Positions 9,384-17,696 of a stretch of DNA of 64,000 nt are shown piece after piece. The notes below the pieces were generated by a model. It worked only from the letters and a program-made list of their open reading frames with translations. It ran no database searches and had not been told where the DNA came from. This stretch comes from Eubacterium sp. (lineage in GTDB: Bacteria > Bacillota > Clostridia > Lachnospirales > Lachnospiraceae), in contig JAILAR010000067.1 of assembly GCA_024681515.1 (NCBI GenBank), positions 62,001 to 126,000 of the forward strand. The letters run 5' to 3'. The translations under genes and the position numbers were made by a program. Position 1 is the stretch's first letter. Each line of letters begins with the position of its first letter.

Positions 9384-10898
9384 TCAGTTTGCCGTTTCCA
9401 GCCGTACGTTTCGGATGTGTACGGTTGCGGTGCTTCCCTGCTTGCCGAGGTCGAATTCGATCCGGCCGTTGTCATCATCCGCTTCCTTCATCTCAAACTC
9501 ATAGCTGAAGCTCTGCCAGTCCTTGGTCAGATCCTGCTTCGTATCCTCGAAATAACGAAGCCAGCTCACATCCGGCCCGGTGATGGCGGTGATCATGGTC
9601 CGTGGTTCTTCCGCATAAGCTTCAAAGGAGTATTTATACTTCCGGCCCTTAATCATGGGCAGTCCACCCTGTACCAGCTGGATACTGTAATCCTCGGTGC
9701 CTTCGTTTGTCGTGGTGATCACGATCTCTCCGTCCTTGATCTCCGCAGCGCCAACGCCCTTATTCATGCTCTGGTATACCCAGTCCTGATCATCCGACAG
9801 ATTCTCGGGCGCCGCGAAATCACCGTTGTTCACATAGTTTCCGGTGCTGTCGGCTTCCTTCATGTGCTGCTCCGCCACCGGCTTCTCTACATTTTCATCA
9901 TAGGAATCCTTCTGGTATACGCGCACATAATCCACGTACATGGCGGTTTTCTCGTCAAATACCAGATCCGGATCCGGGTCGCCCGGCCAGTCACCGCCCA
10001 CCGCCACATTCAGGATGATGTGGAACTCCTGATCAAAGGGCGCGGGATACGGCTTCTCATCACCGTTGGAAGCCGTGAACCAGTCATTTGTCTCATAGAA
10101 CGGCTCGCCGTCCACGTACCAGCGGATCAGTCCCGGCATCCACTCTACAGCAAAGACATGATACTCCTCGGAGTAATTTGCACCATTGGATACGGAGCCC
10201 TGCTGCTGACCGTGAGGATCCCCGTAATGAATAGAGCCGTATTCACGGGTGGGATCGTTGGTCACCACCTCCATGATATCCACCTCTCCGCAGCGCGGCC
10301 AAGAGCCGTACAGGGATGTCTTCGTCGGCAGCATCCAGAAAGCAGGAAGGAAGCCCTTGCCCGTCGGAACCTTGATCTTCGCTTCCATGAGTCCGTACTT
10401 GAAATCATGCTTCTTGGAGGTGTTCACACGACCGGAAGAATAGGTAACATTTCCGTTATCATCCACTTCCTTCTTCGGCTGGATCACCAGTTCCCCGTTC
10501 TGAACAAATGCGTATTCCTCGGTATTGACATAAGCCTGCAGTTCCCGGTTTACCCAGCCTGCTTTGTGAGCTTCGTAATTCCAGTCATCCGAAGAGAGCT
10601 TCTTTTCGGGCTGGTCGAAGTTTTCTTCCCAGACCAGATGGTATTCATCACTTACCGGGTACTTCTGATATTCATCCGGTTCTTCCGGCGTATAGGCCTC
10701 AGTTGCTTCTTCCGTAACCGGCTCCGTAACCGATTCCGTGGTACCGTCGGTAACCGTTTCCGATGCGGCAGTTGTGGCCTGCGTCGCTGATTCCGTTGCA
10801 TCTCCGGCAGCAGTGGTCGATTCTTCCTTTCCGCAGCCCACCAGCAGTGTCATGGACATCGCCGCTGCAAGAGCTGCACCTGCGAGTTTCTTTTTCAT
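9384..10898 (-). CDS. Lipoprotein GH16 endo-beta-glucanase with C-terminal carbohydrate-binding domain
   Basis: Predicted endo-beta-1,3(1,4)-glucanase anchored to the cell surface. The signal peptide ends in the lipobox LLVGC (Cys22), followed by a Thr/Glu-rich linker (about 25-75). The GH16 fold spans about 80-345 with the catalytic GEVDIMEV, putting nucleophile Glu205, helper Asp207 and acid/base Glu210 in the usual E-x-D-x-x-E spacing. Residues about 370-504 resemble a CBM4/9-type beta-sandwich. AGGAG precedes the ATG. It follows the polyphosphate kinase gene by 98 bases and precedes the GH3 gene, so outer cleavage by this enzyme and inner hydrolysis by GH3 are a plausible pair, but no transporter lies nearby. 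Confidence 0.92.
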   Translation of the reverse strand: MKKKLAGAALAAAMSMTLLVGCGKEESTTAAGDATESATQATTAASETVTDGTTESVTEPVTEEATEAYTPEEPDEYQKYPVSDEYHLVWEENFDQPEKKLSSDDWNYEAHKAGWVNRELQAYVNTEEYAFVQNGELVIQPKKEVDDNGNVTYSSGRVNTSKKHDFKYGLMEAKIKVPTGKGFLPAFWMLPTKTSLYGSWPRCGEVDIMEVVTNDPTREYGSIHYGDPHGQQQGSVSNGANYSEEYHVFAVEWMPGLIRWYVDGEPFYETNDWFTASNGDEKPYPAPFDQEFHIILNVAVGGDWPGDPDPDLVFDEKTAMYVDYVRVYQKDSYDENVEKPVAEQHMKEADSTGNYVNNGDFAAPENLSDDQDWVYQSMNKGVGAAEIKDGEIVITTTNEGTEDYSIQLVQGGLPMIKGRKYKYSFEAYAEEPRTMITAITGPDVSWLRYFEDTKQDLTKDWQSFSYEFEMKEADDDNGRIEFDLGKQGSTATVHIRNVRLETAN

Positions 10899-10942
10899 CC
10901 AGTGTCTCCTTTTCTATTTCGACAGCAAATTGTCAGGATCCT

Positions 10943-10998
10943 TCGCGCCTGCCGGCTTGGTCGATTCGACGCTTAACGCAGGTCGCGCCTGTCGGCTT
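10943..10998. repeat. Two 16-base direct repeats between pap and GH16
   Basis: TCGCGCCTGCCGGCTT at 10943-10958 and TCGCGCCTGTCGGCTT at 10983-10998 differ by one base and are 40 bases apart. The second reaches into the pap stop codon. Function unknown. Confidence 0.6.
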
Positions 10999-12481
10999 AT
11001 TTCATCTCATCCAACTTCTTCTCGATGGCCTTAATGATGATCTTCAGCGCCTTAATGCGCGCGTATTTTTTGTCATTGGACTCCAGCACATGCCAGGGGG
11101 CAAACTTGGTATTGGTCTTCTGCAGCATTTCATCCACGGCTTCCTCGTAGAGATCCCATTTCTCCCGGTTTCTCCAGTCTTCATCCGTGATCTTCCACTG
11201 CTTCTCCGGCGTGTTCTGACGTTCGGTAAAACGTTCCAGCTGTGTATCCTTGTCGATCTGAACCCAGAACTTGATCACCACCGCATTCCAGTCCGCCAGT
11301 TCCTTCTCGAACTCGTTGATCTCGTTGTAAGCCCGCTGCCAGTCATTTTCCGTGCAGAAGCCTTCCAGGCGTTCCACCATAACGCGTCCGTACCAGGTTC
11401 GGTCGAAAATGGCGATGTGTCCGTCCTTCGGCAGCCGGTTCCAGAAGCGCCACAGATAATGCCGTGCTTTCTCGGCCGGTTCCGGACTGGCGATAGGATG
11501 TACCTCATATCCCCGGGGATCCAGAGCCGCAGCCACACGCTTGATATTTCCGCCCTTTCCGGCTGCATCCCAGCCCTCATAGGCAATGATCACAGGGATC
11601 TTCTTTAAGTACAGCTCATTATGCAGCTTGCCCAGCTTCTTCTGCAGGGCATCCAGCTCCTTCTTGTATTCCTCTTCCGGAACGGACTTATCCAGTGCGA
11701 TCTCCGACAGCTTCGGAATACTCTTCATCGGGAATACATTCTGCAGCATCGGCGGCTTCTGCTTTGCTTCCATGTTGGTGAGCGCCGTGTCGATGGAAGC
11801 CACCAGGATCTCCGTCATCTGCAGCTCGGACCATTTCTTGCTGGTGGCATCGATGAAATACCAGGGTGCCACGAACTGATTCGTGGTCTCCAGATACTCA
11901 TCATAGACCTTCAGACAATCCTTGTAATGTTTGTTCTGCCACAGGTCGGAATCGGACACGCGCCACTTCGTGACCTTGTCCTTCTCCAGTTCTTCCAGAC
12001 GTTTCCGCTGGGTCTTCTCATCGATGTGGAAGAAATACTTTACTACCAGATATCCGTTGTCATTCAGCTGACGTTCGAACCGCTTGATGCTGGTCAGATG
12101 CTCCCGATATTTCTCCTCGCTGATCTTACCGTGCAGGAAATGGGACGTCACCTCTCCCATCCAGCTTCCGTCGAAGAAGGAGAACTGTCCCTGCTTCGGG
12201 ATCCGCACGAAATAGCGGTACAGGAAGGGACGTCTGGTCTCCTCCTGCGTCGGCTGCGATAAGGTTTCGCATTTGAAGAACCGAGGATCCAACCCCTTGA
12301 TCACCCGTCCCAGAACGCTTCCTTTTCCTGCAGCTCCCCAGCCGTCCAGGATCACCAGTACCGGCAGTCCTTTCTCTTTAATAGCGGTCTGACGAACCGC
12401 CAGCTCCGCTCTTGCCTTCTCCAGACGTGTCGCGATCTCCTCTTCCGAGGGCATGTCTTCTTTTACCCATTCTCGTAACAT
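10997..12481 (-). CDS. pap: Polyphosphate:AMP phosphotransferase (two-domain PPK2)
   Basis: Uses polyphosphate to phosphorylate AMP to ADP in the cytoplasm. Two PPK2 domains in tandem are visible, each with a P-loop: GWGAAGKGS near residue 47-55 and GWDAAGKGGN near residue 305, plus the lid-region arginine motifs of both halves. The 494-residue length fits the class II, two-domain enzymes; one-domain PPK2 proteins are about half this size. AGGAGG lies eight bases before the ATG. The gene follows the lic locus at a distance of 135 bases and precedes the GH16 gene. A role in energy recovery under starvation is inferred from the family. Phosphate transport at 2496-4796 may be functionally related. 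Confidence 0.93.
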   Translation of the reverse strand: MLREWVKEDMPSEEEIATRLEKARAELAVRQTAIKEKGLPVLVILDGWGAAGKGSVLGRVIKGLDPRFFKCETLSQPTQEETRRPFLYRYFVRIPKQGQFSFFDGSWMGEVTSHFLHGKISEEKYREHLTSIKRFERQLNDNGYLVVKYFFHIDEKTQRKRLEELEKDKVTKWRVSDSDLWQNKHYKDCLKVYDEYLETTNQFVAPWYFIDATSKKWSELQMTEILVASIDTALTNMEAKQKPPMLQNVFPMKSIPKLSEIALDKSVPEEEYKKELDALQKKLGKLHNELYLKKIPVIIAYEGWDAAGKGGNIKRVAAALDPRGYEVHPIASPEPAEKARHYLWRFWNRLPKDGHIAIFDRTWYGRVMVERLEGFCTENDWQRAYNEINEFEKELADWNAVVIKFWVQIDKDTQLERFTERQNTPEKQWKITDEDWRNREKWDLYEEAVDEMLQKTNTKFAPWHVLESNDKKYARIKALKIIIKAIEKKLDEMK

Positions 12482-12616
12482 AGCGTAACCTCCTATTTTT
12501 CACCTGCGCCATGCCGCCCTCTCCGGATTCTTCGAATCCGTCGATGTCGCGGCATTCGCCGTATACATCCGCTTACATGCTTTTCTCTTTCGTTTGAGTC
12601 CGTGCTTCGTTCTGAT
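12482..12616. other. Gap upstream of pap holding repeat fragments
   Basis: Contains a palindrome around TCCGGATTCTTCGAATCCG (near 12519-12538) within a larger GCCGC/GCGGC pairing. At 12590-12619 stands CGTTTGAGTCCGTGCTTCG, which is close to the leader element found at the licD end (16560-16579). No gene. Confidence 0.5.
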
Positions 12617-14062
12617 TTACATGAGCTTGCAGATCTTCAGTATCCCCTCAATATCCTTCTTCTTTAAACTCCTGACCAGTGCCTTTCTCCGCGTCCAGAC
12701 AAATCCGATGACGAAGAGTCCCACAGCTCCGACTAAGATCCACCGGAGGATGTTCAGGTCATACAGCATCGTCATGGAGATTCCGAGTACACAGGAGATC
12801 ACCAGTACCGTTATATTGAACCGCAGATTGTAGATCCCGCTCTTCCCCATTTTCCGTACAAACAGATAATGGATGAAGAACAATGCCACGTAACCTGCCA
12901 ATGTGGTATAAGCCGCTGCCACATAACCGAAGATCGGAACAAAGATCAGGTTTAACACGATGTTCAGCAGGGCCGCGGCAAAGGTTCCCATCATGATCTG
13001 TTTCTGCCGTTTGTAATAGAACTCGATGTTCACATACATGGTGTAGAGCATCTGGGCGATGTACCCCAGCATGACCGGAGGGATAACCCCCACCGCATCC
13101 ATGTATTTCCGTCCGCCCATGACCAGCAACAGCTCCGGTGCCAGCAAGGTCAGCATAAGCACGCCGCCGGCGAAGATCAGGATGATGGGGCGTGCTACCA
13201 CGCCGATATCCTTATCTTCCTCTCTGTGCAGTTTCTCGTAGACCCAGGGCGCCCAGGCCTGATTCACGGATGCCCAAAGCAGATTGACGATCATGGCGCA
13301 GCTGTATGCCGTGGAATACATGGCATTTGCTTCCTTGCCTTCGAAATTCGTGATCATGACACGGTCGCAGGCTGTAAGAAGCGTGTTGGACATCAGATGC
13401 AGCACCATGGGAAGGGCGATGGGAAGCGCGAATTTCACAAAAGAAAGCCGGAAGCACCTTCCCTTCATCACGATGTAGATATAAATGGCCAGTGACACGG
13501 CGATCCATACGCCGTGATAGCTGATCACACGGATCGACAGCTGCTCATCCTCCGGCACGAGCACCACCAGAAGCAGCGACAGCAGCACGGAAATGATCGC
13601 CGGCACCAGGGACGTGATGATGGTCCCCTTATATTGCATGTAGACCCGGAATTTCACGTGCAGCGTGCTGAGGGCCGGATGCACCAGCAGATAAATGAAC
13701 ATCACATGGAACATATATTCCGAGATGCCCATCCAGGACGTGATCTGATCCATAAAGAGACTGGCGATGCCGTAAAGCGCCGCCGTGATCATGGTTCCGG
13801 CCAGAACGATCGTAGACATGAACTGGTCGATCTCATCCTCAAATTCAAAATGTGCCAGATTGACGGCGGTATAAAGATCCAGAGTCAGCACCGGACTCAG
13901 GATGGCGATCCACGATATTAAATTACTGTATGCGCCGACGTCCGTCTTCGTCATGATCCGGGCGAAGATCGGCATCGTAATGAAGGACAGGCCCTTCAGA
14001 ACAAAGGTACAGATGGTGTACCAGGTTCCTGCCTTCAGCGCTTTTTTTCCGACTGTGTCCAT
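12617..14062 (-). CDS. Polysaccharide/teichoic-acid repeat flippase (Wzx/TacF-like)
   Basis: Integral membrane protein of the MVF/Wzx superfamily that moves lipid-linked repeat units across the cytoplasmic membrane. The 481 residues contain about 12-14 hydrophobic segments starting at residue 13, with the family-typical opening KAGTWYTICTFVLKGLSFIT and a basic C-terminus. Ten bases separate it from the tarI-like gene. Because its partners are licA, licC and licD homologues, the closest functional model is pneumococcal TacF, which exports choline-decorated teichoic-acid units; that assignment is inference from context, and other polysaccharide flippases remain possible. Confidence 0.85.
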   Translation of the reverse strand: MDTVGKKALKAGTWYTICTFVLKGLSFITMPIFARIMTKTDVGAYSNLISWIAILSPVLTLDLYTAVNLAHFEFEDEIDQFMSTIVLAGTMITAALYGIASLFMDQITSWMGISEYMFHVMFIYLLVHPALSTLHVKFRVYMQYKGTIITSLVPAIISVLLSLLLVVLVPEDEQLSIRVISYHGVWIAVSLAIYIYIVMKGRCFRLSFVKFALPIALPMVLHLMSNTLLTACDRVMITNFEGKEANAMYSTAYSCAMIVNLLWASVNQAWAPWVYEKLHREEDKDIGVVARPIILIFAGGVLMLTLLAPELLLVMGGRKYMDAVGVIPPVMLGYIAQMLYTMYVNIEFYYKRQKQIMMGTFAAALLNIVLNLIFVPIFGYVAAAYTTLAGYVALFFIHYLFVRKMGKSGIYNLRFNITVLVISCVLGISMTMLYDLNILRWILVGAVGLFVIGFVWTRRKALVRSLKKKDIEGILKICKLM

Positions 14063-14072
14063 ATCGTATCTG

Positions 14073-14810
14073 TCAGTTCCTCTCTCGCCTCTGCTTCATC
14101 AGCACATATCCTTCAAACAGATCCAGATCCTCCGCCCGGGTGATCTTGATGTTCGTCTGGGTACCGTAGGAGAAATAAATGGGCTTCCCCATCTTATACA
14201 TCAGTGTGGTGGTATGCGGCTCCACTTCATTGATCACGCCGGTCTCCACCGCCTCTTTATACATGTCATCGATAAAACCGTAGCGGAACGCATGGGGTGT
14301 GCTCATGCAGGCCACCGTGTCCCGGTTGATGTACTCTACTGTATAGTTTTCCGGATCCGAGACGGACGTCTCCTTCACCTTCTTTCCGGAAAGCAGGAAG
14401 AAATCCGTGGTGGAGATGGCATTTCCCTTCTCCCTGCAGACACGGATCGCATCCGTGATAATGGGTTCTTCGATAAAGGGGGACGCCGCAAAATGGATCA
14501 GCAGGATGTCCTCTCTTGTCACCTTGTCCTCCAGGAACTCCACACCCTTCATGACGGATTCCTGAAATGTAGATCCGCCCTCGGTAATCCATTTTAATTT
14601 TGAAAAACCGTACCTGTCCCGGATCTCCGCCAGCGTATCCATCCATTCCGGCACGCAGACTGCCAGGATGGCGTCCACATCCTCATGCTTTTGAAATGCA
14701 TCCATGGTATAGGCGATGACCGGTTTCCCAAGTACCTCGATAAATTGTTTCGGAATATCTGCTCCCACCCGGCTGCCGATGCCTCCGGCCAGGATGACTG
14801 CTATATTCAT
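14073..14810 (-). CDS. IspD/TarI-family cytidylyltransferase
   Basis: Nucleotidyltransferase that should make a CDP-activated polyol or similar phosphate from CTP. The N-terminus shows the CTP-binding LAGGIGSRVGADIPKQF motif (about 7-24) and TPHAFRYGF (about 166). Length (245 residues) fits TarI and IspD. Placement in a lic locus favours a TarI-like role in teichoic-acid precursor synthesis over isoprenoid IspD. No TarJ-like reductase is in the window, so the exact substrate (ribitol phosphate or another) is open. Its ATG overlaps the licC stop codon as ATGA, showing translational coupling. Confidence 0.82.
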   Translation of the reverse strand: MNIAVILAGGIGSRVGADIPKQFIEVLGKPVIAYTMDAFQKHEDVDAILAVCVPEWMDTLAEIRDRYGFSKLKWITEGGSTFQESVMKGVEFLEDKVTREDILLIHFAASPFIEEPIITDAIRVCREKGNAISTTDFFLLSGKKVKETSVSDPENYTVEYINRDTVACMSTPHAFRYGFIDDMYKEAVETGVINEVEPHTTTLMYKMGKPIYFSYGTQTNIKITRAEDLDLFEGYVLMKQRRERN

Positions 14811-15526
14811 ACGTTTGACCTCCGATGGATCTCCTGTGCGATCAGAAGGTCATCCACACCGTCCACCTCTGCCCATGCCTGTCCGGCTATGTCCTGGAAA
14901 AACAGGCAGAAGTCATGGAACATGATCATCTGTACCAGACTGTCCTCAAAGAACTGACCATACATATTGTTGTTGATCATGATGTCTATCTCCTGCTTCA
15001 GCAGGCGGCTGGATACCGGGTCCAGTTTGGTCATGCAGCTGTATTTTGCATTGAAATGTTCCAGCTTTTTGGACATAACAAGCACCTGGTCTTCCCGCGT
15101 TACCGCATTGTAAGCACCCGGCTTCTCGCAGGAGCTGTCCACCAGCACATATGGGAAATCCGTAGGTTTCGTCAGGTACTGCTCCACGATCTCGTCGGAG
15201 AATACCACATCGCCGTGAACGATGGCCACATTCTCCCGCTCCAGATAATCCCGGGCGAACCAGAGCGATGCAATGGAATTCGTTACCTCGTAGAAGGGAT
15301 TCATGACGAAACGAACATTTTCATCCTCAAGTTCTTTGCGTACGGTATCCGCCAGAAATCCTACGACCACAACGATCTCCGCATTCTTGTCAAAATGCCG
15401 GATGCTGCGCACCATGCGCTGCAGCACCGTGGTCTCCTCATCCAGCTTGTAGCTGGTCTTCGCATAATTCAGTGTCAGGGGCTGCAGGTTATTTCCCTTC
15501 CCTGCAGCAAGTATGATATAAGTCAT
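14807..15526 (-). CDS. licC: CTP:phosphocholine cytidylyltransferase (LicC-like)
   Basis: Should activate phosphocholine to CDP-choline. The nucleotide-binding start IILAAGKGNNLQPLT (about 3-18) and the LicC-like NPFYEVTNSIASLW stretch (about 92-105) are visible, as is HGDVVFS. I start at the ATG at 15526, which has AGGAG six bases before it, rather than at a TTG two codons upstream. It lies 21 bases after licA and overlaps the next gene by four bases. The family also contains related sugar-phosphate nucleotidyltransferases; the licA and licD neighbours make the phosphocholine role the best guess. Confidence 0.83.
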   Translation of the reverse strand: MTYIILAAGKGNNLQPLTLNYAKTSYKLDEETTVLQRMVRSIRHFDKNAEIVVVVGFLADTVRKELEDENVRFVMNPFYEVTNSIASLWFARDYLERENVAIVHGDVVFSDEIVEQYLTKPTDFPYVLVDSSCEKPGAYNAVTREDQVLVMSKKLEHFNAKYSCMTKLDPVSSRLLKQEIDIMINNNMYGQFFEDSLVQMIMFHDFCLFFQDIAGQAWAEVDGVDDLLIAQEIHRRSNV

Positions 15527-15547
15527 ATACAACTCCTATTCTATTCT

Positions 15548-16534
15548 TCAGTCCAGCATCCGGAGTTCGCATTTCACTGCTTTCTCCATCGCCTCATCGT
15601 ACTGTGCCTGATCCACCTGCTCGCCATACAAAGGCAGCGCCAGCAGCGAGTAGTTTCTCGCAAAATGATACCATTGCTCCTTATGGATTCCTACCACCTG
15701 TCCCTTACTCTGTTTCAGCATGGTCCAGTGCAGGTAGAAGAAACCGGTGATGGCGATATACGCCAGAAAATGCCTCCTCTGCTTTTCCGTGGGCCAGTGC
15801 CTGTAATAAGTAAAGAGGATCCTGTCCACTTCTGCCAGTGTATGCTGCCCGCCGCAGATATAGCTTCCGATGTCGAAGCCGGGATCGCCGTAACCACCGT
15901 ACTCCCAGTCGATCAGGTAGATCTCCTCTTTGTTGATCAGGAAATTCACGTCCCGGGCATCGCCGTGGATATTGCATTTCTTTATGCCGTCATATTCTGC
16001 AAGTTCCGCCAGCCGATAGACACGGTCGCGGATCTCGTTAAACTCCGGGAAATTTCCGTATTTCTCCGGCGGGATCTGGGCTTTGATCCCTTCTGCTTTC
16101 TTCAGCACATCGAAATTCCAGCGTACATGACAGGGCGCCGCATGGAGCCTGCGGAACAGCATCACCGCACGGACCATGTCATTCAGACTCTTATAATCAA
16201 AATCATAATGTTCGATAAACCGGCCGATCCGCCAGCCCTCATCCACGTCCATGGCCACCAGAGTCGTGTCGATCCCTGCGTCCTCCACCACCTTTTGCAT
16301 GATGGTCTCCCGGCCGCGGTCTACCAGTGCGTCCGAGCCAAGTCCCGGATGACGGTAAATGTACTTTCCGCCGCGCAGACGGAAGGACAGAACCACATTT
16401 GTCATACCGGCCTGTACCGGAGTCAGGTTCTCCACATCTTCTTCCTTGCAGTCAAACACCCTGCAGATGTTAGAGACTACGATCTTCCTGCTTTCTTCGG
16501 TGAACAGGCCACCTGTGGTCTGAATGCTTTCCAT
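15548..16534 (-). CDS. licA: Choline kinase (LicA-like)
   Basis: Predicted ATP-dependent kinase that phosphorylates choline (or ethanolamine) in the cytoplasm. The choline/aminoglycoside kinase fold is marked by the Brenner-type catalytic loop HGDARDVNFL (about 189-198) and the metal-binding IDWEYGGYGDPGFDIG (about 207-222). N-terminal glycine-poor phosphate loop QAGMTNVVLSF (about 41-51). Length 328 residues, slightly longer than Haemophilus LicA. The ribosome site TAGGAGG starts in the licD-licA gap of 16 bases, and the leader repeat described at 16551-16589 runs over the licD stop just upstream. No LicB choline importer is present in the window. Confidence 0.87.
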   Translation of the reverse strand: MESIQTTGGLFTEESRKIVVSNICRVFDCKEEDVENLTPVQAGMTNVVLSFRLRGGKYIYRHPGLGSDALVDRGRETIMQKVVEDAGIDTTLVAMDVDEGWRIGRFIEHYDFDYKSLNDMVRAVMLFRRLHAAPCHVRWNFDVLKKAEGIKAQIPPEKYGNFPEFNEIRDRVYRLAELAEYDGIKKCNIHGDARDVNFLINKEEIYLIDWEYGGYGDPGFDIGSYICGGQHTLAEVDRILFTYYRHWPTEKQRRHFLAYIAITGFFYLHWTMLKQSKGQVVGIHKEQWYHFARNYSLLALPLYGEQVDQAQYDEAMEKAVKCELRMLD

Positions 16535-16550
16535 GAGCTACCTCCTAGCT

Positions 16551-16589
16551 TTATTCCATCGTTTCGAGTCCGTGCTCCGTTCCGATTTG
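16551..16589 (-). repeat. Leader element copy upstream of licA
   Basis: On the minus strand it reads ACGGAGCACGGACTCGAAAC then GATGGAATAA, ending 16 bases before the licA ATG. Here the element supplies the last codons and the TAA stop of licD, so it appears to have grown into or replaced the gene end. Confidence 0.55.
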
Positions 16590-17501
16590 TTGCTCCATAT
16601 ACTCTTTGTACGGGATATCGGGATCCATAATATTCTGATAATGGAACTCCCTATCCTTCATGGACGGGAACTCCATGTACGTATCGCCGTAAATGCTCCG
16701 CAGATACTGATCATAGTTCACGGGGATCTCCACTTCTGTATTCTCGAACTTCTGCGTCATGAGCGGACGAAGCTGATCCTTCGTATGCATATACTGATAC
16801 CGGGTGTTCTTGCCATAACCGAACGCGATGGCGCTGAACCCGTCAAAATCCGTTTTGTTGTATTTCCGGCACACCAGGTCGAACCGATGGCAGAGTTTAA
16901 AGACATCCACCGGCTTCATCAGTTTCAGGAGAGTCTTACCCATCATCCGCTTCGGAAATCCTCCCTTGATCTCCTGCTTTCCATAAACCTTCAAAAGGCA
17001 GAGGTATCGCAGGAGCTGTACCTGAAACGCGAAGCGCTTGCATTTTCCCTTCTTTGCAGGATCCGGATTCCGGTCCATGGGGAAGATATCGATGTAAATG
17101 CCGCTGTGGCAGTCCGGATTCGTGAGATCCTTCGGAGTGAGGCAGGTCGTATTGCAGTCCACCAGACGGATCCAGCCGCGGAACCATTTCCCCTGCTCCG
17201 TCTCCACGGTCTGCAGGAAATACGGCGCCTTGAATTCTCCCGCCAGTTTACTGAGCCGGTTATAATCCCCACGGGACATGATGAAATCCATGTCATTGTC
17301 CCAGGGAATGAATCCGCCGTGCCGCACCGCTCCCAGCTGTGTACCGAAACCTGCCACCGGCCGGATCCCGTGTTTTTTGCACACGCGATACAGTTCCTCC
17401 GTCAGTTTCAGTTCCACCTGCCAGATTCGCTTCTGCTCGGCAGTCACCTTCCAATCATCCATGATCTCTTCGTTCAGATTGAACTCCGGATTCATACTCA
17501 T
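16551..17501 (-). CDS. licD: LicD-family phosphocholine transferase
   Basis: Predicted to transfer phosphocholine from CDP-choline to a cell-surface glycan. The LicD signature GAVRHGGFIPWDNDMDFIM and the downstream GIYIDIFPMD are clear; the first acidic cluster reads DNDMD rather than the common DDDID. The frame is open further upstream to an ATG at 17588, but that start has no ribosome site and would translate a 12-base tandem repeat as ERTI units. I therefore start at 17501, where GAGG lies nine bases ahead. First gene of the licD-licA-licC-tarI-flippase unit. Confidence 0.85.
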   Translation of the reverse strand: MSMNPEFNLNEEIMDDWKVTAEQKRIWQVELKLTEELYRVCKKHGIRPVAGFGTQLGAVRHGGFIPWDNDMDFIMSRGDYNRLSKLAGEFKAPYFLQTVETEQGKWFRGWIRLVDCNTTCLTPKDLTNPDCHSGIYIDIFPMDRNPDPAKKGKCKRFAFQVQLLRYLCLLKVYGKQEIKGGFPKRMMGKTLLKLMKPVDVFKLCHRFDLVCRKYNKTDFDGFSAIAFGYGKNTRYQYMHTKDQLRPLMTQKFENTEVEIPVNYDQYLRSIYGDTYMEFPSMKDREFHYQNIMDPDIPYKEYMEQQIGTEHGLETME

Positions 17502-17514
17502 CTTTCCAGTCCTC

Positions 17515-17562
17515 GTTCTTTCTATCGTTCTTTCTATCGTTCTTTCTATCGTTCTTTCCCTC
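17515..17562 (-). repeat. 12-base tandem repeat in the licD leader
   Basis: GTTCTTTCTATC is repeated three times perfectly and a fourth time with two changes (17551-17562). It lies immediately upstream of the chosen licD start. The unit is a multiple of three, so copy changes would not shift a frame but would change leader length or, if the upstream start is used, add ERTI units. Confidence 0.85.
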
Positions 17563-17587
17563 GTGAATCGTCTTTTGTCAAATGACA

Positions 17588-17627
17588 TGACTCGCGGTAT
17601 GCCTCACTTCGTTCGGGCAATCCCGCG
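17588..17627 (-). repeat. Diverged leader element upstream of licD
   Basis: On the minus strand it contains CCGAACGAAGTGAGGCATA, which resembles the GCGAAGTGTGGAATA core of the copies ahead of six other genes, followed by CCGCGAGTC and an ATG at 17588. A GCCGCGG/CCGCG pairing surrounds it. Confidence 0.35.
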
Positions 17628-17633
17628 GCTCTT

Positions 17634-17662
17634 ATTGTATCATTTTACGCAGAGAGAATCCA
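17634..17662 (-). promoter_or_regulatory. Promoter of the lic locus
   Basis: TGGATT, 17-base spacer, TACAAT with an extended TGA just before the -10. It lies between feoAB and licD and would give a leader of about 125 bases holding the diverged leader element and the 12-base repeats. Confidence 0.6.
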
Positions 17663-17696
17663 CATCATTCTCACAGCACCACGTTCGCTTCGGAAT

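Noticed and set aside
10943..10998. Insertion-sequence ends between pap and GH16
   Set aside because: The two 16-base copies are direct, not inverted, and no transposase remnant lies between them.
14825..16630. A 601-codon open frame on the plus strand across licC and licA
   Set aside because: It is antisense to two genes with clear motifs and good ribosome sites; its own sequence shows no domain and it has no ribosome site.
17502..17588. Longer licD start at 17588 giving an RERTIERTIERT N-terminus
   Set aside because: No ribosome site, repeat-encoded residues and a good internal start at 17501. Kept as an alternative only.
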